From: Nocardia amamiensis
GTDB lineage: Bacteria > Actinomycetota > Actinomycetes > Mycobacteriales > Mycobacteriaceae
Direction: 5' to 3'
DNA: 64,000 nucleotides
Assembly: GCF_015477605.1 (NCBI RefSeq)
Contig: NZ_JADLQX010000013.1
Location: 146,041 to 210,040 of the forward strand
Made by a program: the position numbers and the translations under genes
Notes under the pieces: model-generated
Seen by the model: the letters and a program-made list of their open reading frames with translations, nothing else
Database searches by the model: none
Told to the model about the DNA's origin: nothing
In this document: in pieces, positions 1 through 8,553 of the stretch
How the letters are laid out: each line of letters opens with the position of its first letter
Position numbering within the stretch: the first letter of the stretch is position 1

Positions 1-73
1 TTCGACCCCGCCGTAGTTCTTCATACGCAGCCGCGGCAGCGGCACATACTCCGTTAGTGAGGAGACAACGCCG

Positions 74-1507
74 ATGACAATCATCGCTCCCGCGTTGCGC
101 CAAGAGACCGCCACCGACCCGCGCGATCCGCTGGGTCGACTCCAGCGCTTCTTCGACCCCGGCACCGTTCTTCCGCTCCATCCGCGGGACAAGTCCGGTG
201 TGCTCGCTGCCATCGGTGAGGTGGACGGTGTTCGCACCGTGGCCTACTGCTCCGACGCCACCGTCATGGGCGGCGCGATGGGTGTGGAGGGCTGCAAGCA
301 CATCGTCGACGCCATCGACACCGCCATCGACTCCCGCGTCCCGGTGGTCGGGCTCTGGCACTCCGGCGGCGCCCGCCTGGCCGAGGGCGTCGAGGCGCTG
401 CACGCGGTCGGCCAGGTCTTCGAGGCCATGGTTCGCGCGTCCGGCCTGGTTCCGCAGATCTCCGTGGTGCTCGGCTTCGCCGCCGGTGGCGCCGCCTACG
501 GCCCGGCACTCACCGACATCGTGATCATGGCTCCGGAAGGCCGCGTCTTCGTGACCGGTCCGGACGTGGTGCGCAGCGTGACCGGCGAGCAGGTCGACAT
601 GGCCACCCTCGGCGGCCCGGAGACGCACGGCAAGAAGTCCGGCGTCACCCACATCGTCGCCCACGACGAGGCCGACGCGCTGCACCGCGCCCGCCGCCTG
701 GTGTCGATGTTCGCCGAGCAGGGCGAATTCGACCTGGTCGCGGCCGAGCACGGCGACGTCGACCTGAAGGCGATGCTGCCGGAGTCGGCCAGGCGCGCCT
801 ACGACGTGAAGCCGATCATCCACGAGCTGCTCGACAACGTCGACGGCGAGTCGACCTTCGAGGAACTGCAGGGTCTGTACGCCCGCAGCATCGTCACCGG
901 CCTCGGTCGGCTCGGCGGCCGCACCGTCGGCGTGCTGGCGAACAACCCGATCCGGCTGGGCGGCTGCCTGAACTCCGAAAGCGCCGAGAAGGCGGCCCGT
1001 TTCGTGCGGCTGTGCGACGCGTTCGGCATTCCGCTGGTCGTCGTCACCGACGTGCCGGGCTACCTGCCGGGTGTCGGCCAGGAGTGGGAAGGCGTGGTGC
1101 GTCGCGGCGCGAAGCTGCTGCACGCGTTCGCCGAGGCGCGCGTTCCGCGGGTCACGCTGGTCACCCGCAAGATCTACGGTGGCGCCTACATCGCGATGAA
1201 CGCCCGTGCGCTCGGCGCGACAGCGGTCTACGCGTGGCCGGGCTCCGAGGTGGCCGTGATGGGCGCCAAGGCCGCGGTCGGCATCCTGCACAAGAAGGCC
1301 CTCGCGGCCGCGCCGGAGGAAGAGCGTGAAGCGCTGCACGAGCGGCTGACCGCGGAACACGAGCGGATCGCCGGCGGCGTGGAGCGCGCCATTGCGATCG
1401 GCGTGGTCGACCAGGTCATCGACCCGGCCAAGACCCGCAGCACCCTCGCCGCGGCCCTCGCCGCGGCTCCGGCCCGCGCGAGCCACCACAAGAACATCCC
1501 CCTCTGA
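74..1507 (+). CDS. accD6: Acyl-CoA carboxylase carboxyltransferase (beta) subunit, AccD6 type
   Basis: Carboxyltransferase half of a biotin-dependent acetyl/propionyl-CoA carboxylase that makes malonyl-CoA for FAS-II and mycolic acid synthesis. The 477-residue protein resembles mycobacterial AccD6 along its whole length as I recall it, including the N-terminal MTIIAP, the glycine-rich acyl-CoA site (GFAAGGAAYGPALTD, about 138-152), the second oxyanion region (KIYGGAYIAMN, about 365-375) and the C-terminal HKNIPL. The family is normally 470-550 residues, so it is complete. AGGAG at 60-64 is spaced nine bases from the ATG. In mycobacteria accD6 closes the fabD-acpM-kasA-kasB operon. The expected kas genes would lie left of the window edge, and the hairpin at 1518-1553 fits the end of that operon. 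Identity is very secure; the exact acyl-CoA preference is inferred. Confidence 0.95.
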   Translation: MTIIAPALRQETATDPRDPLGRLQRFFDPGTVLPLHPRDKSGVLAAIGEVDGVRTVAYCSDATVMGGAMGVEGCKHIVDAIDTAIDSRVPVVGLWHSGGARLAEGVEALHAVGQVFEAMVRASGLVPQISVVLGFAAGGAAYGPALTDIVIMAPEGRVFVTGPDVVRSVTGEQVDMATLGGPETHGKKSGVTHIVAHDEADALHRARRLVSMFAEQGEFDLVAAEHGDVDLKAMLPESARRAYDVKPIIHELLDNVDGESTFEELQGLYARSIVTGLGRLGGRTVGVLANNPIRLGGCLNSESAEKAARFVRLCDAFGIPLVVVTDVPGYLPGVGQEWEGVVRRGAKLLHAFAEARVPRVTLVTRKIYGGAYIAMNARALGATAVYAWPGSEVAVMGAKAAVGILHKKALAAAPEEEREALHERLTAEHERIAGGVERAIAIGVVDQVIDPAKTRSTLAAALAAAPARASHHKNIPL

Positions 1508-1517
1508 ATCACTGCGC

Positions 1518-1553
1518 CGAAGCGGGCTCCAGGGCACCCTGGGGCCCGCTTCG
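1518..1553 (+). terminator. Strong hairpin terminator after accD6
   Basis: An inverted repeat CGAAGCGGGC...GCCCGCTTCG with an inner CCAGGG/CCCTGG arm gives a stem of about 17 bp, including one G-T pair, and a two-base loop. It starts 11 bases after the accD6 stop. There is no long U tract, which is usual for terminators in high-GC actinomycetes. Confidence 0.75.
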
Positions 1554-1618
1554 CGTTGTGGGGCACCGGGTAGCCGCATAGTGAGATCTCACGAGGACGA
1601 ACGCGGTGTGGCGCTCGG

Positions 1619-1624
1619 TAGCAT
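1619..1624 (+). promoter_or_regulatory. -10 box (TAGCAT) of a probably leaderless transcript
   Basis: TAGCAT ends six bases before the GTG at 1631, so transcription would begin at or next to the start codon. No Shine-Dalgarno sequence is placed in between. Similar TANNNT spacing precedes several other genes here. Confidence 0.45.
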
Positions 1625-1630
1625 CGGGGA

Positions 1631-2116
1631 GTGCGCTACGAAGAACTGGCCGATCTGCCGTGCTCGATCACGCGCCCACTCGTGATCTTCGGTGATCGCT
1701 GGACTCTACTGATTCTCAAGTCCTGCTTCTCCGGCATCCGGCGTTTCAACGCCTTTCAGAGCGCACTAGGCATCTCCCGCAGCCGGTTGCAGGATCGCCT
1801 GGACCGGTTGATCGATCACGGCATCCTGGTCAAGCAGAAGGCCGCTGTCGGCGCGTACGAGGAGTACCGCCTCACCGCCAAAGGCCACGACATCTACCCG
1901 ATTCTGCTGGCCATCCGCGATTGGGGCGACGCTTACATGGCGCCCGAGGGACCTCCGGTGCGCTACCGCCACCACGAGTGCGCCGGCGAGGCGCATGTGC
2001 GGCTCGAATGCGATTCGTGCGGAAGCGAATTGACCGCACGGGATGTCGACCCGGAGCCTGGGCCCGGTCTGCTCGATGCCACCGGAGCCGAGAAGGCTGC
2101 GGGCGGCGCGCGCTAG
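1631..2116 (+). CDS. HxlR-family winged-helix transcriptional regulator
   Basis: 161-residue DNA-binding protein. Residues about 10-100 carry the HxlR pattern: a CSITRPL opening with a Cys, the core GDRWTLLILK, a recognition-helix region GISRSRLQDRLDRL, a wing and LTAKG. The C-terminal third (about 110-161) has CAGE and CDSC elements that could form a small metal-binding knuckle; that reading is speculative. GTG start, with a -10 box so close that the mRNA is probably leaderless. The gene converges on the nitroreductase gene on the other strand. HxlR proteins often respond to electrophiles or to redox or quinone stress, but the target is not visible here. Confidence 0.85.
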   Translation: MRYEELADLPCSITRPLVIFGDRWTLLILKSCFSGIRRFNAFQSALGISRSRLQDRLDRLIDHGILVKQKAAVGAYEEYRLTAKGHDIYPILLAIRDWGDAYMAPEGPPVRYRHHECAGEAHVRLECDSCGSELTARDVDPEPGPGLLDATGAEKAAGGAR

Positions 2117-2139
2117 CGCGGGCGGCGCGCTGATCGATC

Positions 2140-2826
2140 TCAGTCGGCGAACCAGGTGATGACTTCGTCCGGTTCGGCGCGCGCGGTGCGGAAGCCGTTG
2201 ACGGGGTGGTCGGTATCGGGGTATCCGAAGGAGATTCCGGCGACCACCTTGCGGTGATCCGGGATGCCGAAGTACTCGCGGATGAAGGGAGCGTACGAGG
2301 CCAAGGCGGCCTGGGGCGCCGCGCCGAGACCGAGACTCTGCGCGCCGAGCAGGAAGCTGCCGATGTAGAGGCCGCAGTCGACCGCTCCGTAGACGCCGAG
2401 GTCCGCCTCGCTGGTCACGATCGCCACGTGCGGGGCGTCGAAGAGTTCGAAGTTCCGTACGGCCTGCCGCATGGTCTTCTCGTGATCGCCCTTGGCGATG
2501 CCGACGCTCTGGTACAACTGCATCCCGCATTCGCGTCTGCGGTCCCGATACACCCCGGTGTACTGGGCGGGAAAGTCGAAATCCGGTGTGGGCGTGGCGG
2601 TCACGACGTGCTCGAGCAGTTCCTTCCGGAATCGGTCGGTCCCGGCGCCCTCGGTGACCACGGTCCGCCAGGGCTGGGTGTTGCACCAGGACGGCGTCCG
2701 CTGGGCCAGCCGCAGCAAAGCCTGGATGGTCTCGCGTGCCACGGGCTGCGGGTGGAACTGCCTGCAGGTCCACCGCTCGTCGAGCACCCGCGTCAGCGCC
2801 GCGAACTCCTCCGTCGTCGCCGTCAT
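2140..2826 (-). CDS. Nitroreductase-family FMN oxidoreductase
   Basis: 228-residue FMN-dependent oxidoreductase of the nitroreductase superfamily. It shows the N-terminal RWTCRQFHPQPV element (FMN phosphate contact), the family signature RTPSWCNTQPWR near residue 45, and the C-terminal GISFGYPD region that closes over FMN. The ATG at 2826 is supported by GGGAGAGGG about ten bases upstream. Members reduce nitro compounds, quinones or flavins with NAD(P)H; the substrate cannot be told from sequence. It is convergent with the HxlR gene and divergent from the methyltransferase gene. Confidence 0.88.
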   Translation of the reverse strand: MTATTEEFAALTRVLDERWTCRQFHPQPVARETIQALLRLAQRTPSWCNTQPWRTVVTEGAGTDRFRKELLEHVVTATPTPDFDFPAQYTGVYRDRRRECGMQLYQSVGIAKGDHEKTMRQAVRNFELFDAPHVAIVTSEADLGVYGAVDCGLYIGSFLLGAQSLGLGAAPQAALASYAPFIREYFGIPDHRKVVAGISFGYPDTDHPVNGFRTARAEPDEVITWFAD

Positions 2827-2983
2827 GTCCCAACCCTCTCCCTGTGGTCCTATTTCGAGACCAAACGCTAGCATCGAACACTGCGCTGGGGAAGGTAGGA
2901 GACATGCGGTGCGACGCGCCCGACCAGGGGCCGGTTGCCCGCGTTGCCGCGATCGCCCGGCCCGGACGAGGCAGAATCCCGAT

Positions 2984-4936
2984 ATGGCGTCCGAAGCCAC
3001 CGCCGCGCGGGACCGCAAACGGCACGGCAGGCACTACACGCCGCCCGCGCTGGCCCGGTTCCTCGCGCAGCGGCTGCTGCGGCATGTCACGCCGCCGGCA
3101 TCGGGATTGCTGCGCGTACTCGATCCCGCCTGCGGCGACGGTGAGCTGCTGTTCGCCCTGCATGCCGAGGCGGCGGTGCGATTCCCCGGCGTCCGGATGG
3201 TGCTGACCGGCTACGACCTCGACGCGGCCGCGCTCGCGGTGGCGCGCGAACGCGCCGGTGCGGCAGGAATTGTCGCGACCTGGCGCGGCGCCGACTTCCT
3301 CGCGGTCGAGGCCGAGCTCGCGGACGGCTCGTTCGACGCGGTGATCACCAACCCGCCGTACGTGCGCACCCAGCAGCTCGGCGGATCGACCGCGCGACTG
3401 CTGAGCAAGCGGTTCGGTCTGCGCGGCCGGATCGACCTCACCCATCCGTTCGTCGCGACGCTGCCGCGGTTGCTGACGGCCGGCGGTGCGCTCGGCTTGC
3501 TGTGCGCCAACCGCTTTCTGACCACCAAAGCCGGTGCGAACATCCGCAGCCTGTTGCTCACCGAACTTGCGCCCGTCGAGCTGTACGACCTCGGCGACAC
3601 CAAACTCTTCACCGCCGCCGTCCTGCCCGCGATCACGATCGCGCGGCGCGAGAGCTACCGCGACGGCTGCCGGTACGTCTCCGCCTACCAGGTGGATGGC
3701 GAAATGCCTTGTGAAAGGCTACTTTTCGAAGCTCTGACCGACGAACACGGCTCGATTGTCGAGCACAACGGGCGGACCTTCGTCGTCGAAGTCGGCAGGT
3801 TGGTCACCGGGCGCGAACCGCCGGGGATGCGCAACGCCGTGCTGGACGCCGGTACACAGATCGCGGTCGCCGCCAATGGGAAGCGCCGACCCGTCATGGG
3901 ACGAAATCCGGGCAGTCCCGGGACGCGTGAACCCGAGATCGCGTGGCGCATGTCGCACGACGCGGTCGACTCCTGGCTGACCCGCATCGGCATGGCCACC
4001 TGGCGCAGCTTCGGCGACGTGGCGCGCATCCGGGTCGGCATCAAGACGACTGCCGACCGCGTGTTCATCTCCGACCGCTGGGCCGAGGCCGACCCGTGTC
4101 CCGAGCCCGAACTGCTGCTCGCGCTGATCACCCACCATGACCTCGCGCCCTGGCGGGCCACGCGCGGACGCGATATCCGCGTGCTGTACCCCTACGATGT
4201 CGCGCGCTCCCGCCGCACCCCGGTCGATCTCACCGAATTCCCCGCCGCCGCCGCGTATCTGCTGGCCAACAAGGAGACGCTCGCCGGTCGTCGCTACGTC
4301 ACCGAGAGTGGTCGCGAGTGGTTCGAGATCTGGGTTCCGCAGCGTCCAGATCTGTGGCGGGAGCCGAAACTGGTGTTCCCGGACATCAGCGAGCGTCCGC
4401 GTTTCGCGCTGGACCGGTCGGGCGCGGTGGTCAACGGCGACTGCTATTGGATCTCGCTGCCCGATCTGGCCCGCGCGCCGGCCGAGGCGATTCGGCTGGC
4501 GTATCTGTTGATGGGCGTGGCCAATTCGGCGCTCGGCCTGCGGTACTACGACGCGGTCTGCGGCAATCGGCTGTACTCGGGCAGGAGGCGCTGGATCACG
4601 CAGTACGTGTCGCGGCTGCCGGTACCGGATCCGGAGAACGCCAGGTCCGCGGACGTGATCGAGCTGGTGCGCGAGTTCGTCGATGGCCGCGTGCCCGACC
4701 CGGCGGCGCAGGCGGAGCTGGACGAGCGGGTCGCCGCCGCGTTCGGCGTCCGGTTACGCGCTGAGCTGGACGCCGACCATCGGCAGCAGGGTGCGGCGGG
4801 CGAACTCACGTGCGGCATCCTGGTCGGTGGCGGGGATCAGGCCGTCGGGGGTGAGCGCGAGCGACAGCGCCAGCCGGGCCATGATCTCGGCAACCAGGTC
4901 GGCGTCGAAATCGTGCCCCCCACCGGCATCCCGTAG
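2984..4936 (+). CDS. Orphan N6-adenine DNA methyltransferase (Eco57I/TaqI-like)
   Basis: 650-residue S-adenosylmethionine-dependent DNA adenine methylase. Near the N-terminus are GRHYTPPALARFLA and motif I VLDPACGDGELL (about 45-56); the catalytic motif IV NPPYV lies near 125. The region from about 340 onward, with VGIKTTADRVF and the long C-terminal part, looks like a TaqI-type target recognition domain. No nuclease domain and no neighbouring restriction endonuclease is visible, so it is probably a solitary methylase. ATG at 2984 was chosen because family homology begins directly after it. The last roughly 60 residues are read through DNA that encodes the TetR protein on the other strand, and they look unlike the rest of the enzyme. 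The family C-terminus may therefore lie near 4760, with a lost stop or an indel. Confidence 0.85.
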   Translation: MASEATAARDRKRHGRHYTPPALARFLAQRLLRHVTPPASGLLRVLDPACGDGELLFALHAEAAVRFPGVRMVLTGYDLDAAALAVARERAGAAGIVATWRGADFLAVEAELADGSFDAVITNPPYVRTQQLGGSTARLLSKRFGLRGRIDLTHPFVATLPRLLTAGGALGLLCANRFLTTKAGANIRSLLLTELAPVELYDLGDTKLFTAAVLPAITIARRESYRDGCRYVSAYQVDGEMPCERLLFEALTDEHGSIVEHNGRTFVVEVGRLVTGREPPGMRNAVLDAGTQIAVAANGKRRPVMGRNPGSPGTREPEIAWRMSHDAVDSWLTRIGMATWRSFGDVARIRVGIKTTADRVFISDRWAEADPCPEPELLLALITHHDLAPWRATRGRDIRVLYPYDVARSRRTPVDLTEFPAAAAYLLANKETLAGRRYVTESGREWFEIWVPQRPDLWREPKLVFPDISERPRFALDRSGAVVNGDCYWISLPDLARAPAEAIRLAYLLMGVANSALGLRYYDAVCGNRLYSGRRRWITQYVSRLPVPDPENARSADVIELVREFVDGRVPDPAAQAELDERVAAAFGVRLRAELDADHRQQGAAGELTCGILVGGGDQAVGGERERQRQPGHDLGNQVGVEIVPPTGIP

Positions 4937-5377
4937 TTGGCGCAGCTTGCCGGCCAGATAGTCGCGGCCGACGGCGAGGATCGGCCCCGCGTCGGTGGTG
5001 AGGCGGGGCAGGATCAGGTCGGGCTCGGTCCGCAGCAGCCTGCGCAGCAGTTCATTGCCCGCGACGGCGGTGATGAACGCGACGAAGATCTCCACCAGCT
5101 GGTCCTCGGTGCCGGAAACGGTCTGCGCCCGCTTGTCGATGGCGGCGACGAAGCGCTGGGCCTCCCGCACGCTCACCGCCTCGACGAGGTCGTTCTTCGA
5201 CTCGTAGCGCCGGTACAGCGTGGCCGGGCTGATCCCCGCGCGGCGCGCGATCTCGCCCATGCTGGTCCGCTTGATGCCGAAGTCCAGAAACGCCGAGAGT
5301 GCGCTTTCCAGCAGCTTTTCGCCGTCGGCGACCGGTTTCTCCAGGATGCGCTGCAGCATGGGCGAGAGGGTGGGCAT
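4754..5377 (-). CDS. TetR/AcrR-family transcriptional regulator
   Basis: 207-residue repressor-type regulator. The N-terminal HTH spans about residues 20-66, with FGIKRTSMGEIARRAGIS, ATLYRRYESKNDLVEAV and the typical Tyr-Lys turn. The rest is an alpha-helical ligand-binding domain of usual length. It is divergent from the SDR gene at 5648, which suggests that it controls that oxidoreductase and itself through the shared 270-bp spacer. Its 3' end overlaps the convergent methylase gene by 183 bp. The ligand is unknown. Confidence 0.9.
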   Translation of the reverse strand: MPTLSPMLQRILEKPVADGEKLLESALSAFLDFGIKRTSMGEIARRAGISPATLYRRYESKNDLVEAVSVREAQRFVAAIDKRAQTVSGTEDQLVEIFVAFITAVAGNELLRRLLRTEPDLILPRLTTDAGPILAVGRDYLAGKLRQLRDAGGGHDFDADLVAEIMARLALSLALTPDGLIPATDQDAAREFARRTLLPMVGVQLSA

Positions 5378-5647
5378 CGGATCTCCAGTATGTTCGGCGC
5401 GCCCAGGCCGTGGCCGGTGGGGCGCGGCATCGCGACGGGTGCGGACGGGACGTTCATTATTTCATTGGGTCGGCCGAGCGTGACCGGGCATTGCCGAACC
5501 CCGTGCGGCGGCGAGCGGGAGCCGCCCGGTCGGGTCGACGCGCGCACACGTCGGTCCGGATCAGCAGGTCGCATGTCCAGATTCGACTGGCTAGCCTGTG
5601 ATCGGTGCTCGGCCGCACCATCGGCTGGCGCGGAAAGGGGTTGGGCG
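5378..5647. other. Divergent promoter region between tetR and SDR genes
   Basis: A 270-bp spacer holding both 5' ends. No convincing palindromic operator could be picked out by eye. An AAAGGGG sequence about ten bases before 5648 acts as the ribosome binding site for the SDR gene. Confidence 0.4.
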
Positions 5648-6460
5648 ATGGGGTATTTCGCGAATCGAGTAGTGGCGGTCACGGGAGCGGGCTCGGGTAT
5701 CGGCCGGGAGTTGGCGGTAGCGCTGGCCGGTGCGGGAGCGTGGCTGGCGGTGTCGGACAAGTCGGCGGAGGCCGTCGCGGAGACCGGGGCGCTGTGCGCC
5801 GCCGCGGGCCGGGAGCCGATGGTGAGCACGGTGGACGTCACCGATCGGCCGGCCGTGCTCGCGCACGCGGAGCAAGCGGTCGCGCACTTCGGGCGGGTCG
5901 AGGCGCTGTTCAACAACGCGGGGATCCTGCACGTCGGGAGCGTGGCCGAGTCGCCTTTCGGCGATTTCGAACGAGTGATGGACGTCGACTTCTGGGGTGT
6001 GGTCAACGGCACCAAGGCGTTTCTGCCGCATCTGCTGACGGCCGAGCGCGCGCACGTGGTCAATATGTCCTCGGCGCTGGGGTTGATGGCTGTGGCAGGG
6101 CACGCGCCCTATAGCGCGGCGAAGTTCGCCGTGCGTGGGTTCACCGATTCGCTGCGCCAGGACATGCGAGCGGCGGGCGGGACCGTGCGGGTCACCGGCG
6201 TGTATCCCGGCGGTGTGCTCACCGGCATCGCGCGGTCGGCGAGCGTCGCGCCAGGTGTCGACGCGGCTCAGATGGTGCGGCGATTCGAGGGCCGGGTGGC
6301 GCGGACCAGTCCTGCCGCGGCGGCACGGACGATCCTGCGCGGTGTCGCGCGCGGCGAGGCGAAGGTGCTGGTCGGCCTGGACGCCATTGTTGTGGATCTG
6401 GTCACACGAATAGCCGGGTCGTACCACGAACGGGTGCTGGACATGGTATTCCGTTCCTGA
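5648..6460 (+). CDS. Short-chain dehydrogenase/reductase (SDR)
   Basis: 270-residue classical SDR. The Rossmann NAD(P) motif TGAGSGIG is at about residues 12-19, NNAG at about 88, the catalytic Ser in VNMSSALG near 140, and YSAAK (Tyr and Lys) near 155. The C-terminal tail after about 200 (GRVARTSPAAAARTILRGV) is like that of SDRs found beside monooxygenases in mycobacteria. ATG at 5648 has an AAAGGGG box. Divergent from the TetR gene, its probable regulator. Substrate unknown. Confidence 0.9.
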   Translation: MGYFANRVVAVTGAGSGIGRELAVALAGAGAWLAVSDKSAEAVAETGALCAAAGREPMVSTVDVTDRPAVLAHAEQAVAHFGRVEALFNNAGILHVGSVAESPFGDFERVMDVDFWGVVNGTKAFLPHLLTAERAHVVNMSSALGLMAVAGHAPYSAAKFAVRGFTDSLRQDMRAAGGTVRVTGVYPGGVLTGIARSASVAPGVDAAQMVRRFEGRVARTSPAAAARTILRGVARGEAKVLVGLDAIVVDLVTRIAGSYHERVLDMVFRS

Positions 6461-6585
6461 TCGCGCGCACGGCATTCGGACAGGACGGGTATTGACGGAA
6501 TGGCAACTGGCCGAACGCATCTCACCATACAGGAGACTATCGACGAAGGGAATGCCGGGGGCGGGCCGGCGCGGGGGAGTGTTCT

Positions 6586-7584
6586 ATGACGACGAAATGG
6601 ATTCTGGTCGAATGCTTTTCGGGATTTCCAGGGCTGGTCATCGCGCTGGGAACCGCGCCGAAGTCGTTCGTGCCGCTGACCAATATCCTGCGCAATCCCT
6701 TGTCGCGGGCCGACGCGGAGTCGGCGCTGCGGCAGGCGTGCGCCACCGGTGCGCCGGTCGCACGGGTCTCACTGGACGGTCGACGCACGGTGCGCGCCGA
6801 ACCGCTGCTCATCGCGCCGGGGCGCGTACACGGCGTGCGGCTGTGGGTGGGACCGGTGCGGGAGCCGGTCACGTCTCCCGAGCCGATGGGGGCGTGGTAC
6901 TTCAATCTCACCACCAACCGCTCGGTGCGCAGCATCGATCTGCTGGACCTGTACGGTGTCGCACCGGAGAACCGTGCCGCCGAGCTTGCTATCGCCGGTG
7001 CGTTCACCCGGCTGGTCACCAACCGCGACGAGAGCGAAGCGCTGGCCAAGATCGTCAACTCGGCGCCGGGCACCGAACATCAGGCGGTCTGGACCATCCG
7101 GCGCGACGACGACGCGTTGCGTGCCGGGCATTTCGCCTGCCGGATAGTCGAGGAGCGCGACGACTCGGGCGCGCGTCAGGTGCTCATGCGCGGAGTGACC
7201 CAGGACATCGGCTCCGCCATGGCGGTCTCCGCCGCGCCGCCGCCGATGATCTTGGAGTACGCCCTGCTGGAAGCGTCGGCGCAGCCCGGCGAATACCGTG
7301 CGATCGTCAATCTGCGCTCGCTGCGGCTGATCCGGTGGATCGGCGCGCCCATGCCCGGCATCGCGTGGGAGGACCTCCCCGGTCAGCCGCCGCCGCAAAT
7401 CCATCCGGACGATCTGGAGGCGGCGAGAACCATGTCACGTGAGCTGGCACGGCATCGCACCGAAGGGACGGTGCGCATCCGGCGACTCGATGGTGGTTGG
7501 CAACCGGTGCGGGTGCGGGCCGCGTTGATGGCGCTGGATCAGCACACCACGGCCGGACTCGCCACGGTCAGCGCGGCATCGTGA
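6586..7584 (+). CDS. Tandem PAS-like domain protein
   Basis: 332-residue soluble protein with no catalytic domain that I recognise. After an N-terminal segment of about 100 residues, a PAS-like unit begins at GAWYFNLTTNRSVRS and closes with the PAC-like strand ARQVLMRGVTQDI (about 205). A second PAS-like unit contains IHPDDLEAARTM and closes with WQPVRVRAALMAL. There is no kinase, GGDEF or HTH domain, so it may sense a small molecule or redox state and act through a partner. Related stand-alone proteins occur in Nocardia and Mycobacterium. The PAS assignment is by pattern only. Confidence 0.7.
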   Translation: MTTKWILVECFSGFPGLVIALGTAPKSFVPLTNILRNPLSRADAESALRQACATGAPVARVSLDGRRTVRAEPLLIAPGRVHGVRLWVGPVREPVTSPEPMGAWYFNLTTNRSVRSIDLLDLYGVAPENRAAELAIAGAFTRLVTNRDESEALAKIVNSAPGTEHQAVWTIRRDDDALRAGHFACRIVEERDDSGARQVLMRGVTQDIGSAMAVSAAPPPMILEYALLEASAQPGEYRAIVNLRSLRLIRWIGAPMPGIAWEDLPGQPPPQIHPDDLEAARTMSRELARHRTEGTVRIRRLDGGWQPVRVRAALMALDQHTTAGLATVSAAS

Positions 7585-7607
7585 CCGCGGTGACCGTGGC
7601 GTCGAAG

Positions 7608-7793
7608 TCATTGGCGTGGCAGATCCAGCTCGGCCATTTCCTTCTCGATCGCATTCGCGGCGAAATCCACGCCGCGGGAACGCAATTCATGAACCCGGCG
7701 CTGGAGTGCCTCGACTCCACCGGGCTGGGCCGCGATGTCGGCGATGCTGATCCTGCCCTTGGGCCGATGCACACCCGACTGCACGTACGACAC
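7608..7793 (-). CDS. Small conserved-looking hypothetical protein (61 aa)
   Basis: A 61-residue reading frame with the GC-rich third positions expected of coding DNA here. GTG at 7793 was chosen because AGGAGG sits about seven bases upstream; an in-frame GTG at 7814 lies before that box. The product (start MSYVQSGVHRPKGRIS) has a helix-rich second half ending EKEMAELDLPRQ. It has no signal peptide, membrane segment or motif that I recognise. It is convergent with the PAS gene and downstream of the carbonic-anhydrase-like gene on the same strand. Confidence 0.5.
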   Translation of the reverse strand: MSYVQSGVHRPKGRISIADIAAQPGGVEALQRRVHELRSRGVDFAANAIEKEMAELDLPRQ

Positions 7794-7960
7794 CGTGATA
7801 CCTCCTGCCTGCACGCTCGCCCACCCACCGACCCGGGTGGGTTCCCCACTGCGCTACAAGTCGCACGACAACCGCGTCGACAGGAGAGCCCGGGTCGCCG
7901 GGCACGCTGGCTGAATGCTATCAGCGATTTCTGCTGGACACTTGATCAATGTGCTCTGTA

Positions 7961-8476
7961 TCACACCGCATTTGCCGTGCGGTGCTGAGCCGTATTTGCT
8001 ATGTAGACAGTCGCATTCAGGCGAATGCGATCTTGCTCCTCGGCGCCGAGTTCCCGGCGGACCTTGCCCGGCACGCCCGCCACCAATGAGCCAGGCGGAA
8101 TGTGCGCGCCCTCCGGGATCAGCGCGTTGGCCGCGATCAGGCTGCCCGCCCCGATGGTGGCGCCGTTGAGAACGGTGGCGCCCATGCCGACCAGCACGTC
8201 GTCGCCGATGGTACAGCCGTGCAGGATCGCGTTGTGTCCCACCGAGACCCCGGCGCCGACGGTGAGCGGGAAGCCCGGGTCGGCGTGCAGTACACAGCCG
8301 TCCTGGATATTGCTGCGGGCGCCGACTTCGATTCCCTCCAGGTCGCCGCGCAACACCGCGCCGTACCACACGCTCACCTCGCCCGCGAGCCGCACGCGGC
8401 CGATCACCGTGGCGTTCGGCGCGATCCACGCGCTCTCCTCGATCTCCGGCGCATACTCGCCCAGCTGAATCCGCAT
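7961..8476 (-). CDS. Gamma-class carbonic anhydrase-like hexapeptide-repeat protein
   Basis: 171-residue left-handed beta-helix protein. It shows repeated hexapeptides (ATVIGRVRLAGEVSVWYGAVLRG and onward) and all three zinc-ligand histidines in the family arrangement: VLHADPG, then SVGHNAILHG. The family reversibly hydrates CO2 or acts as a scaffold; many bacterial members are weakly active. ATG at 8476 is the first Met before the homology (MRIQLGEYAPEI). It sits downstream of the GlxA-type regulator gene, with 77 bases between them. Confidence 0.9.
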   Translation of the reverse strand: MRIQLGEYAPEIEESAWIAPNATVIGRVRLAGEVSVWYGAVLRGDLEGIEVGARSNIQDGCVLHADPGFPLTVGAGVSVGHNAILHGCTIGDDVLVGMGATVLNGATIGAGSLIAANALIPEGAHIPPGSLVAGVPGKVRRELGAEEQDRIRLNATVYIANTAQHRTANAV

Positions 8477-8553
8477 GATCACGAACTTAACGGGCGCCCA
8501 GTCCGCGTGTGGACCGGGGCGGCGGCTGGGGTGGCCGGAGCGAAGGCGGAGGC

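Noticed and set aside
1..57. Open frame from the left edge to a TAG at 55-57, possibly the end of an upstream gene such as kasB
   Set aside because: Only 18 codons; the residues do not match a ketoacyl synthase C-terminus, another frame stops at 14-16, and the minus strand reads equally well, so no gene end can be assigned.
3211..3636. Long antisense and alternate-frame ORFs inside the methylase and most other genes
   Set aside because: Serine/arginine/proline-rich translations without motifs, typical of shadow frames in high-GC coding DNA.
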